Shown piece after piece: positions 8,523 through 15,112 of a stretch of DNA of 64,000 bases. The first letter of the stretch is position 1; every line of letters begins with the position of its first letter. A model generated the notes under the pieces. It worked only from the letters and a program-made list of their open reading frames with translations, ran no database searches and had not been told where the DNA came from. Made by a program: the position numbers and the translations under genes. Source of the DNA: Clostridiales bacterium (GTDB taxonomy: Bacteria; Bacillota; Clostridia; Christensenellales; Aristaeellaceae); the NCBI GenBank assembly GCA_015056145.1, contig SVGY01000010.1:1-64000 (forward strand). The letters are read 5' to 3'.

Positions 8523-8804
8523 TTATTTGGCGAGTTTGTTCCAAGCGGGCAGGTTTTCAGCAATGATGGCATCCATGTCGGCTTCTACAGCATCGGGTTC
8601 ACGGAGGGTAATGCCATCTTCAAGGGCAGCCGTCAGCCAGACCCGCTTTGCCTCTTGTGCATTCTTCATCACAGCTTCAAGGGTCTCACCGCAGGTAATG
8701 CATCCGGGCAAGTCGGGGTAGGAAGCAACAAAGCCGCCCTCATTCGTGTCGGCTACGATCTCCATGCGGTAAGGCAAAGCCAGATATTCTTCAAGTTTCT
8801 TCGT
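8523..8804 (-). CDS. HicB-like antitoxin family protein, apparent ACG start, no HicA partner
   Basis: The protein reads xKKLEEYLALPYRMEIVADT then GGFVASYPDLPGCITCG, the canonical HicB partial-RNase-H fold, about 93 aa. The codon at the position where HicB proteins normally have Met is ACG (8802-8804), preceded at normal distance by GAGGTGAG. There is no ATG, GTG or in-frame start before it, because a TGA lies three codons upstream; the next usable codons are CTG at 8781-8783 and TTG at 8775-8777, both inside the conserved fold. Either ACG is used, or a point change (ATG to ACG) has weakened the gene. No HicA toxin gene lies on either side. It overlaps the membrane-protein gene upstream by 14 bp. 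Confidence 0.75.
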   Translation of the reverse strand, partial: TKKLEEYLALPYRMEIVADTNEGGFVASYPDLPGCITCGETLEAVMKNAQEAKRVWLTAALEDGITLREPDAVEADMDAIIAENLPAWNKLAK

Positions 8805-9177
8805 GCCAGCTCACCTCGTTTTCGCTCCTGTCCCGCCTGCGCATGGTCGCCCCATAGATCAGCAGGAATGAACCCAGAAGGATGATCCATGTAGAGTACG
8901 CATAGAGCGTATAGAGCACCTTCACAACGATGGCTTCTTCCTCGTCGATGCCCTCCAGCAGATCATCCAGCGTGACGGGCTCGGCATCATCGATGCGGAT
9001 GCCCTTTCCCAGCAGGGCGGATACAAAGGAAGGATTGACCCTTTCGATGCCCAGCTCCGCTGCATGTCCGTCCAGTGTATAGATATCGGGTTCGTTGTCT
9101 ACCAGTACCCGTATGCCGATGCCCACCAGCAACAGCAGCAGGGACAGGAAAATGAGAATGCCGCGCAGGATACGCAT
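8791..9177 (-). CDS. Small membrane protein of unknown function
   Basis: A 128-aa protein with two membrane helices, residues about 5-25 and 92-112, and an acidic domain (LDDLLEGIDEEE) between them that would lie outside the cell. A basic RRRDR stretch marks the cytoplasmic C-terminus. I do not recognise the family. Start ATG at 9175-9177 with GAGGGGAT upstream. The gene runs into the hicB-like gene, and its last codons contain the hicB ribosome site, implying translational coupling. Confidence 0.7.
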   Translation of the reverse strand: MRILRGILIFLSLLLLLVGIGIRVLVDNEPDIYTLDGHAAELGIERVNPSFVSALLGKGIRIDDAEPVTLDDLLEGIDEEEAIVVKVLYTLYAYSTWIILLGSFLLIYGATMRRRDRSENEVSWHEET

Positions 9178-9355
9178 GGTGATCCCCTCGTTTCGTTTTT
9201 GATGAGTTCAGTATAGCGGAGTGGTGGAGGGATTGCAAGGAATGAATGTGGGGGGAGGGATGGTGAGCTGGTTGATGGATTGGCAGGATTTGGCGGTAGA
9301 GGTGGCGAAACAAAATAGATAATGATATTGTGGAAATGGGCAAGAGGGATGAACG

Positions 9356-9691
9356 ATGAACGAGAAGCCTTCCGTAAGGATACAGCTGGATTATCTGCAA
9401 GGCCCCATCTGGATCAGCGATGCTGCAACCGGCGAACCAATGACAGGCATCGAAACGGTTGATCATGATCCCGTTTTGAGAGAACTGAACCACCGGGCGG
9501 CACAGTTGTTTGCTTCCTATTATGACTTTGATACGCAAGGTGTGCCCTGCTGGTTTGACCACGAAAAAGAAAAGGCAGAGAAAGAGATCATGCTGGAATT
9601 GATCGGGTGCATCGTTCAGCGCTTGCAAGAGATCAATGACGGCAGTTTTACGGTTGAGGATTTGGAAACGGAGCGGCTGCGGTCGCTGTAG
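9356..9691 (+). CDS. Hypothetical protein, possible immunity-type protein
   Basis: A 111-aa acidic soluble protein (WISDAATGEPMTGIET, then a helical Glu/Lys-rich stretch, then VEDLETERL). No family recognised. It opens a run of short genes (9356-11387) spaced like polymorphic-toxin immunity genes, so an immunity role is possible by context only. The ATG at 9356 follows AAGAGGGATG. Confidence 0.6.
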   Translation: MNEKPSVRIQLDYLQGPIWISDAATGEPMTGIETVDHDPVLRELNHRAAQLFASYYDFDTQGVPCWFDHEKEKAEKEIMLELIGCIVQRLQEINDGSFTVEDLETERLRSL

Positions 9692-9709
9692 TTTCAAGGG
9701 GTGTTGGAA

Positions 9710-10279
9710 ATGAAAGAGTTGGATGTTGTCAGGCTGAAAGAATCCTTTGGCGGCCTGCCTGCCGGTACGGAAGGTACCGTTGTTTTGGAATACGACGGTA
9801 GCTGCTTTGAGGTTGAGTTTTTTGATGCGGCTGGGAATACCGTTGGGGTGTTGACAACGCCCGCCGGTATGCTGGAAGCGGTTCCCGATGTTGAAGCAGC
9901 TGAAACGAAGGAAAACGAACCTCAAAACGACTACACCTTTTACGCAGGCTTTGAAGGCGAGACGGAGATCACTCTCTATTTCGGAGAAAATCAAGTCTAC
10001 CATATCTGGAAGGGCTACTTCGATGATATCTTCGATACTCCCTCATTGGATGGCAACGGCTGGACAGGCTTCACAAGGGATTATCATCAGCTTGAGGGTG
10101 CTTTTTCTTTGGATGCTGGCACCGTAGAAATTGATCCCGAAGAGTATCTTGCTGACTTGATGCGCTACAAAGACAAGGTTTTCGATTTCGGTGAAACATC
10201 GGGTGTTTTCAAGCTGATGGTATCGATGCTTGAAAAGGCGAAAGCTGAATCTGTTGCGGTGAAAATCGATGAAGCCTGA
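9710..10279 (+). CDS. DUF4926-domain protein fused to an uncharacterised domain
   Basis: A 189-aa protein. Residues 1-55 (MKELDVVRLKESFGGLPAG, then GTEGTVVLEYDG) match the DUF4926 small beta-barrel seen in many toxin-neighbour genes. An acidic linker follows, then a C-terminal domain of about 120 residues (YTFYAGFEGETEITLYFG onward) that I do not recognise. DUF4926 proteins often occur among immunity genes, so the same role is possible here. Start: ATG at 9710, with AAGGGGTG upstream. Confidence 0.65.
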   Translation: MKELDVVRLKESFGGLPAGTEGTVVLEYDGSCFEVEFFDAAGNTVGVLTTPAGMLEAVPDVEAAETKENEPQNDYTFYAGFEGETEITLYFGENQVYHIWKGYFDDIFDTPSLDGNGWTGFTRDYHQLEGAFSLDAGTVEIDPEEYLADLMRYKDKVFDFGETSGVFKLMVSMLEKAKAESVAVKIDEA

Positions 10280-10349
10280 TGTATCTTATGGGAGCAGTTA
10301 TAGGCACTGAGTTGCGGTTGATTTAGGTTTCATAAAAGGAGAACTATCA

Positions 10350-10685
10350 ATGAGCGTGTTCGACCCATTTCATCAGGTTATACAAGACCGTATGACAAAT
10401 CCAAATGCCAACTACTATGAAATTCCATGGTGGGAAGCAGAAGTCAAGCAGTTCACAGCAGATATCCAGGAATCGATCCGATTCATCGAGACTGAATGTA
10501 CAGACGAAGAACTGTACTGGCTGAGTGAAGTGTTTGAAGATATTGCAGACCGTACACGAAGCGCAGATTTTATCAAATGTCTTCAAAAGCGTGTTCAGCG
10601 GGTTGAGAACGCCGAATGGCGGCAGTCCATTCTTGACGAGATTCTCGTAATGCTTGACTATGTTGATGAACCGCTGCCAGAATGA
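10350..10685 (+). CDS. Small helical protein, immunity-like paralogue 1
   Basis: A 111-aa all-helical acidic protein. Its core CTDEELYWLSEVFEDIADRT, then KRVQ.VENAEWR.SILDEI, is repeated in two other genes here (10716-11039 and 14383-14718). The last 63 residues are identical to those of the third paralogue. Because the third paralogue directly follows an EndoU-type toxin fragment, the family is most simply read as toxin-immunity proteins; this is inference. The ribosome site AAAAGGAG precedes the ATG. Confidence 0.75.
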   Translation: MSVFDPFHQVIQDRMTNPNANYYEIPWWEAEVKQFTADIQESIRFIETECTDEELYWLSEVFEDIADRTRSADFIKCLQKRVQRVENAEWRQSILDEILVMLDYVDEPLPE

Positions 10686-10691
10686 TCATTG
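10492..10691 (+). repeat. Direct repeat copy A (200 bp)
   Basis: Matches 14525-14724 with one mismatch (A at 10502, C at 14535); the last 189 bp are identical and run past the stop codon into TGATCATTG. It covers the 3' part of immunity-like paralogue 1. Confidence 0.97.
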
Positions 10692-10715
10692 ACTAACCGG
10701 CACGGAGGTAACAAA

Positions 10716-11039
10716 ATGGGGAAGTTTGCAAAGCTGCATGCGTTGATCAAAGAGCGGTGCACAGAACCGGGAGCCTATTATTTCCCGGATCCGTGGTGGA
10801 AAAAGGAAGTAGACGCCATAACCGATGACCTTGATACCGCAATAGAGTTTGTCAGAAGCGAATGCATCGATGAGGAATTGTATTGGCTTGCAGAGGTATT
10901 TGATGATATCATGGAAAGAACGAAAAGCGCAGCATTCCTTGACTGTCTTCGTCAAAGGGTGCAGTCTGTGGAGAACCCCGAATGGAAGCGATCCATTCTT
11001 GAAGATATTCGCACCGCAGCCGAATATATCGATGGCTGA
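10716..11039 (+). CDS. Small helical protein, immunity-like paralogue 2
   Basis: A 107-aa paralogue of the 10350 and 14383 genes: CIDEELYWLAEVFDDIMERT, then VENPEWKRSILEDI. It has diverged throughout, unlike the near-identical 3' halves of the other two, so it is an older duplicate. Start: ATG at 10716 with GGAGGTAAC; it lies 30 bp after paralogue 1. Confidence 0.75.
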   Translation: MGKFAKLHALIKERCTEPGAYYFPDPWWKKEVDAITDDLDTAIEFVRSECIDEELYWLAEVFDDIMERTKSAAFLDCLRQRVQSVENPEWKRSILEDIRTAAEYIDG

Positions 11040-11042
11040 AGT

Positions 11043-11387
11043 ATGGGAAAAACTATGCTTTTAAACAATTTGATGCGTATGTTTGAGTTATCTGAGGGCA
11101 TCACCATGAAGAACGGAAACGCCGCTGAGTTTATCGACAGAATCTACTCCTGTCAGGACACGATCTTTATTTTCAACGGTATCAAGTATTGGTTTCAAGG
11201 TTACACGCTGCCTTGCGGCACAGTGCACATGGAGGTATCCCAGTATCAGCCGGTAAGTGAACGCTGCCTGTGGACACACGATGGCACAACGATCGAGGAA
11301 TGTCACGAAGCTTTCTTGGCTGCACCTATGTTTGGCGGGAAAACCTTCTGGGAAGCTGAACAGGATATTGAATGGGTCGATGAATAA
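11043..11387 (+). CDS. Hypothetical protein
   Basis: A 114-aa protein with IYSCQDTIFIFNGIKYWFQGY and a C-terminal AEQDIEWVDE. No family is recognised. The start is uncertain: the first ATG (11043) lies 4 bp after the previous stop without a clear ribosome site, and internal Met codons at 11073 and 11082 are possible. Probably part of the same short-gene operon. Confidence 0.55.
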   Translation: MGKTMLLNNLMRMFELSEGITMKNGNAAEFIDRIYSCQDTIFIFNGIKYWFQGYTLPCGTVHMEVSQYQPVSERCLWTHDGTTIEECHEAFLAAPMFGGKTFWEAEQDIEWVDE

Positions 11388-11503
11388 TCAACATAACCCC
11401 TCCCGGCAAGATAATTACGATTTGTTTTCGTCAGTTCCTTTCTTAAAACACACCACCAGCGGTAACTGTAGCAAAAAACATAATGACTAACTATGCTATT
11501 GCA

Positions 11504-11512
11504 TGATATAAT
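11504..11512 (+). promoter_or_regulatory. Extended -10 promoter of the antitoxin-fic operon
   Basis: TGATATAAT (TGnTATAAT) 22 bp before the antitoxin ATG; the -35 region is weak (ATGACT). Confidence 0.7.
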
Positions 11513-11533
11513 AGATTCAAGGAGGCGAAAAGC

Positions 11534-11713
11534 ATGCAGAAGGTTACTCCTAATCCCGAGCGCACGATCCGCAGTGTTTGTGCCAGCATGAAAATGGAAG
11601 GCTTCCATGTGTCAAAGCAGACGCAGGAAGATTGCCGTGCTGTTTTGTCTGGACAGAAGTCTGCTGACGATCTGGTTGCCCAATATTTGAGCAACTACAG
11701 CAAGAGAAAATGA
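11534..11713 (+). CDS. VbhA-like antitoxin of Fic AMP-transferase
   Basis: A 59-aa protein, MQKVTPNPERTIRSVCASMK onward. Residues 18-23, SMKMEG, fit the (S/T)xxxE(G/N) inhibitory-helix motif of class I Fic antitoxins such as VbhA, whose Glu (here E22) pushes into the Fic ATP site. The ribosome site AAGGAGG precedes the ATG, and its TGA overlaps the fic ATG (ATGA), the usual translational coupling of these pairs. Confidence 0.85.
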   Translation: MQKVTPNPERTIRSVCASMKMEGFHVSKQTQEDCRAVLSGQKSADDLVAQYLSNYSKRK

Positions 11714-12282
11714 TGTTTGAAGGATATTTTACAGAGCAGGATGATGTTCTGGAAAACAAGCTGGGCATTACTAATCCTGCAGAGCTGAAACAGGTTGAAA
11801 GTACAATTGTGACACTGCGCACAAGCGAAATATTGCTGAAACCTCCAAAGGGTAAAATGGACTATGCTTACCTGAAAAGGTTGCACGCTAAACTGTTTTC
11901 AGATATCTATACTTTTGCAGGCCAGACCCGCACGGTAGATATTGCAAAAGGCGGCAGTGCATTTTGCTATGTTCAGTTTATTGAGGATGAACAGCAGCGG
12001 ATCTTTGCGAGATTTGCAAAGGAGTTCACACCCGGTATGGATCGTGACAGCTTTATTGAAAAGCTGGCTTTCCTTTCTGCTGATTTGAATGCGCTGCATC
12101 CTTTCCGTGAGGGGAACGGACGTACAACCCGTCTGTTTTTGACATTGCTGGCACGGCGACATCACTTCGATTTGGATTTCGATGCAGTAGATCCTGAACA
12201 AATGATGCAGGCAGACATTCTGGCTTTTCAGGGTGATTTGCGGCCTTTAACGGAGCTGTATCAGATGATTGTAACAGAATAG
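11710..12282 (+). CDS. Fic-family protein adenylyltransferase (toxin)
   Basis: A 190-aa Fic protein. The active-site motif HPFREGNGR is complete at residues 130-138 (catalytic H130), followed by TTRLF, so it should transfer AMP from ATP to hydroxyl side chains of target proteins. The flap region (GQTRTVDIAKGG near 71-82) is present. It lacks its own inhibitory helix at either end, so it is class I, held by the separate antitoxin upstream. Target proteins cannot be read from the sequence; known relatives modify topoisomerases or host GTPases. Confidence 0.92.
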   Translation: MMFEGYFTEQDDVLENKLGITNPAELKQVESTIVTLRTSEILLKPPKGKMDYAYLKRLHAKLFSDIYTFAGQTRTVDIAKGGSAFCYVQFIEDEQQRIFARFAKEFTPGMDRDSFIEKLAFLSADLNALHPFREGNGRTTRLFLTLLARRHHFDLDFDAVDPEQMMQADILAFQGDLRPLTELYQMIVTE

Positions 12283-12290
12283 AAAATAGA

Positions 12291-12326
12291 CAGTAGAACG
12301 GTTTTGTAGCTTCTGCTGTTTTTTAG
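12291..12326 (+). terminator. Terminator after fic
   Basis: ACAGTAGAA pairs with TTCTGCTGT (one G-T pair), followed by a run of T. Confidence 0.65.
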
Positions 12327-12401
12327 CGCAAATAAATCTGCGCTATCGCATTTTTCTTATGTTTGTCATCAATTAGTATATCTGTTTGGGAGGCGATACA
12401 T

Positions 12402-13946
12402 ATGACATCATACCAATTGGCAGGCTATGCAAACTACAAAAAACAGATTGAAGAAAATCGCGCAAATATCTCTTCGGCATTTGATTCAGAACAGAAACTT
12501 AGCAATTATCTTTTTAGTACAATACTACTGCTTGCTGAACACTATCTCAAACGTTTTTACCTGAGAATTGGAAATAGTGAGCATGTCGATGTTGTCACAT
12601 CTACCATATTTAAATCGCTCCATAATCTTTATGGTATAATGGATTTGACAGCATCCGGTCAGTTCGGTGCAGCACGGATCATTATGAGAAATGTTTTTGA
12701 ATACTTGGTTATTGGCAAATATGCATTGTTATCAAATGACAGTGCTGCATTATCCAAATGGGAAAATAACCAGCATATTAATATTGATCGATATGTACTT
12801 AAGTACATCCGCAACTGTGATGACAAAAGAAGAAAGGAGTTTAAGGACTTTTGGGCGGATTTGTGTTCGTTTTCTCATGCAACGCGATCTTCTGGTCAGC
12901 CAACATACGTTTACGATGAAGCCTATCATGATGCAATTCACCTTAACTATTCTTTGATACAAATTCTTTATCTGATGCTTTATCATTTTGTTCGGAAGTA
13001 CCTGTATAACAAGTATTACAGTCAATACATGAACACAATGAGGAACAATGATGATCAAATCGATTATTCCAAACTCGAAAAAAAGCTTTCTGATACCACT
13101 AAAGAATTGAAAAAATCGCTTGCGAAAGCAAGTAAGGATGTGCTTGATTTTTATTCTGCTACTTGGCTGATTGAACCATCAGCTGGAATAAACCCAACGC
13201 AGAACGATAAGCCTTTCATAGAAATGCAGTATATTGAAAGAAAAAGCAAAGCGATAGACATTAGAAATAAATCAGAGATTATTCAATATCTAAAAGGGTT
13301 AATAGAGACCTATTCAGATAGCATTACGAATATAAACGATGATTATCGGGAAATCGTATTGCGTTATCTCAGGCTTCTATTCAAAAGGGTAAAAGACCAT
13401 AGTTTTCCCGAGCTAACAGATAAAGCGCTCTCTTATGCTGTGACAATTGAGGGAGTAGGTGTTGGGATACAATTGAACCGCTTGTCTGGATGCATCAATT
13501 GTCACGAGGAAACCATGGGAAGTATTTTGTTTGTGAACTGTGGCTATGTGTCTATCAAACAGTATGCTTCGATATATCGAGTTACTGAGAGAACAGTTTG
13601 GCAATGGATCTCAAATAAAAAAATTCATCATGTGTTTCGTGATGGAAAACAGTGGTATATATCAGAGATGCAGCAAAGACCAACTAAATCCTTTTATACT
13701 GTTTCATATGGCTGGCACTCCATTTCATCAATTGTCACTTATGAGCACAAAGAATTAGAAGGTTGCTGCGGAATAAACATCGAAAGAAAATATGGAGAGA
13801 AGTTGTTTGAATGCACGTTATCCTATACAGATGACACATGCCAAACAATACATCTATCAGATGAACAAAGAATAAAACTGGAAAAGTTGATTGAAAATTT
13901 TGCTGACGGAGTGTGCGTGGAGGAAAACTATCCCTGTTTTGTTTAA
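12402..13946 (+). CDS. Large helical protein with C-terminal excisionase-type HTH; function unknown
   Basis: A 514-aa, distinctly AT-rich protein. Residues about 30-220 are helical, with IIMRNVFEYLVIGKYALL and CSFSHATRSS, resembling the DUF5677-type helical domain found near defence genes. A charged helical middle (about 225-375) follows. Residues about 380-425 form an HTH_17/excisionase-like winged helix (GYVSIKQYASIYRVTERTVW, then KQWYIS). A C-terminal domain of about 85 residues is unrecognised. No membrane segment or signal peptide. Start: ATG at 12402 with GGGAGG; an earlier TTG at 12363 has no ribosome site. It lies between the Fic pair and a toxin fragment, which suggests a mobile or defence role, but nothing proves it. 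Confidence 0.75.
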   Translation: MTSYQLAGYANYKKQIEENRANISSAFDSEQKLSNYLFSTILLLAEHYLKRFYLRIGNSEHVDVVTSTIFKSLHNLYGIMDLTASGQFGAARIIMRNVFEYLVIGKYALLSNDSAALSKWENNQHINIDRYVLKYIRNCDDKRRKEFKDFWADLCSFSHATRSSGQPTYVYDEAYHDAIHLNYSLIQILYLMLYHFVRKYLYNKYYSQYMNTMRNNDDQIDYSKLEKKLSDTTKELKKSLAKASKDVLDFYSATWLIEPSAGINPTQNDKPFIEMQYIERKSKAIDIRNKSEIIQYLKGLIETYSDSITNINDDYREIVLRYLRLLFKRVKDHSFPELTDKALSYAVTIEGVGVGIQLNRLSGCINCHEETMGSILFVNCGYVSIKQYASIYRVTERTVWQWISNKKIHHVFRDGKQWYISEMQQRPTKSFYTVSYGWHSISSIVTYEHKELEGCCGINIERKYGEKLFECTLSYTDDTCQTIHLSDEQRIKLEKLIENFADGVCVEENYPCFV

Positions 13947-13967
13947 TCCGTGTTGCCTTGTATATGA

Positions 13968-14378
13968 AAAAACAAGAATCATCTACAAAGCGGCTTTGAC
14001 CATAACTATATCCATAAAGAGTGGGTAAAAGGTAGCGGTGGTCATGGTCAAAGTGCTCTTGATGTTATGGATCAGAACGGGATAAAATACAACATTGCAA
14101 AGACTTATCCCAACGGAGTCCGAGTTGGAAATATTCCATCAATGCACTCGAAGTATAAAAAAACGGGCACGGGAATGGCGTGGTTTCCAAAAAATTGGAC
14201 AACCCGTGATATGGTTCGTGCTGGCGAGCATATCAGTGGGCTGAAACACAACCGTGGCGTGAAGGATGGTGCTACAATATGGGGGGTATATAAAGGCGTG
14301 AAAGTTGGCGTAAAGAAAACCAACGGACAAATATCAACAGTATTCCCGGCTATTATTCAGCCCAGAAGAAAGAGGTGA
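13968..14378 (+). pseudogene. EndoU-type toxin C-terminal domain, headless fragment
   Basis: The frame is open from 13968 and reads as coding (GFDHNYIHKEWVKGSGGHGQ, then AWFPKNWTTRDMV, then GVKVGVKKTNGQIS and VFPA). This matches the bacterial EndoU nuclease domain carried at the C-terminus of CdiA and other polymorphic toxins, RNases that cut tRNA or other RNA. The first ATG is at 14067, inside the domain, and there is no delivery or N-terminal region. It is therefore a displaced toxin cassette fragment; it could be expressed only after recombination onto a full-length toxin gene. The immunity-like gene follows at 5 bp. Confidence 0.75.
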
Positions 14379-14382
14379 TAGA

Positions 14383-14718
14383 ATGAATAGTATTACAAAG
14401 CTGAAAGATGCGCTTCATCTGAGAATGTATGGCAATCCGGATGAATACTTCGAGGAAACCGTTTGGAACTTGGAAGTCGATGCCATCTGCGAAGACCTCA
14501 CGGCGGCTATAGACTTCGTTCTTTCTGAATGTACCGACGAAGAACTGTACTGGCTGAGTGAAGTGTTTGAAGATATTGCAGACCGTACACGAAGCGCAGA
14601 TTTTATCAAATGTCTTCAAAAGCGTGTTCAGCGGGTTGAGAACGCCGAATGGCGGCAGTCCATTCTTGACGAGATTCTCGTAATGCTTGACTATGTTGAT
14701 GAACCGCTGCCAGAATGA
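14383..14718 (+). CDS. Small helical protein, immunity-like paralogue 3 (probable EndoU immunity)
   Basis: A 111-aa protein. The N-terminal half (MNSITKLKDALHLRMYGNPD onward) is distinct, while the last 63 residues are identical to paralogue 1 at 10350. It directly follows the EndoU fragment, the normal place of the cognate immunity gene, and has AGAGGTGATAG as ribosome site. The identical 3' halves and different 5' halves point to recombination between paralogues. Confidence 0.78.
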   Translation: MNSITKLKDALHLRMYGNPDEYFEETVWNLEVDAICEDLTAAIDFVLSECTDEELYWLSEVFEDIADRTRSADFIKCLQKRVQRVENAEWRQSILDEILVMLDYVDEPLPE

Positions 14719-14724
14719 TCATTG
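14525..14724 (+). repeat. Direct repeat copy B (200 bp)
   Basis: Matches 10492-10691 with one mismatch. The two copies bracket 3.8 kb holding paralogue 2, the 11043 gene, the Fic pair, the 514-aa gene and the EndoU fragment, which could be lost as one block by recombination. Confidence 0.97.
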
Positions 14725-14749
14725 TGGATTTTGATTACCGGTGTATAAC

Positions 14750-14781
14750 ATACCCCCTTCCGGCAAGCCGGAAGGGGGTAT
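14750..14781. terminator. Strong hairpin after the immunity island
   Basis: A 14-bp perfect stem (ATACCCCCTTCCGG with CCGGAAGGGGGTAT, loop CAAG), without a clear T run on either side. It separates the island from the convergent AbrB gene. Confidence 0.65.
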
Positions 14782-14800
14782 CCATTCTCCACCATTCCTA

Positions 14801-14974
14801 TCACCACCCCCGCCTCTCCCCCAAAGCCATCATCGCCACCAACCCCCGCTCCCTCGCTCCCCCTGTCATCAGCAACGGGTCGCCCTCCCGGATTCTCAGC
14901 GTTCTCCTGATCTCTTTGGGAATAACCACTCTGCCCAGTTCATCAATCCTGCGTACGATACCTGTTGCCCGCAT
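14801..14974 (-). CDS. AbrB/SpoVT-type DNA-binding protein with lost C-terminus
   Basis: A 57-aa protein. Residues 1-34, MRATGIVRRIDELGRVVIPK and EIRRTLRIREGDPL, are an intact swapped-hairpin AbrB/SpoVT DNA-binding domain. Instead of the usual EIF...GEVILKKYSP continuation, the frame runs into LLMTGGARERGLVAMMALGE and stops, a G-rich low-complexity tail that looks like a frameshifted or replaced end. Full-length SpoVT-like proteins have about 180 aa, shorter AbrB about 80-90. It may still bind DNA. Start: ATG at 14972-14974 with AAGGAGG. Confidence 0.7.
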   Translation of the reverse strand: MRATGIVRRIDELGRVVIPKEIRRTLRIREGDPLLMTGGARERGLVAMMALGERRGW

Positions 14975-15066
14975 AGACCCTGCCTCCTTGACGGCATTGT
15001 TTTTTCCTTTTTTGCCGCCGTTTGTCTTTGCAAGCGTAGTATGGAATCTGGCATGGGTCTTATGCA

Positions 15067-15110
15067 AAAAACGGATTGGGAAAAACAGGCGATTTTCCCA
15101 ATCCGTTTTT
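15067..15110. terminator. Bidirectional terminator of the GrpB-PPase-NUDIX gene
   Basis: An 18-bp perfect stem (15067-15084 with 15093-15110) with T runs, directly after the minus-strand stop. Confidence 0.92.
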
Positions 15111-15112
15111 GA

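Noticed and set aside
8448..8523. HicA toxin next to hicB
   Set aside because: Only a terminator hairpin lies between the Crp/Fnr and hicB-like genes, and the upstream gene encodes a membrane protein without the HicA dsRBD fold.
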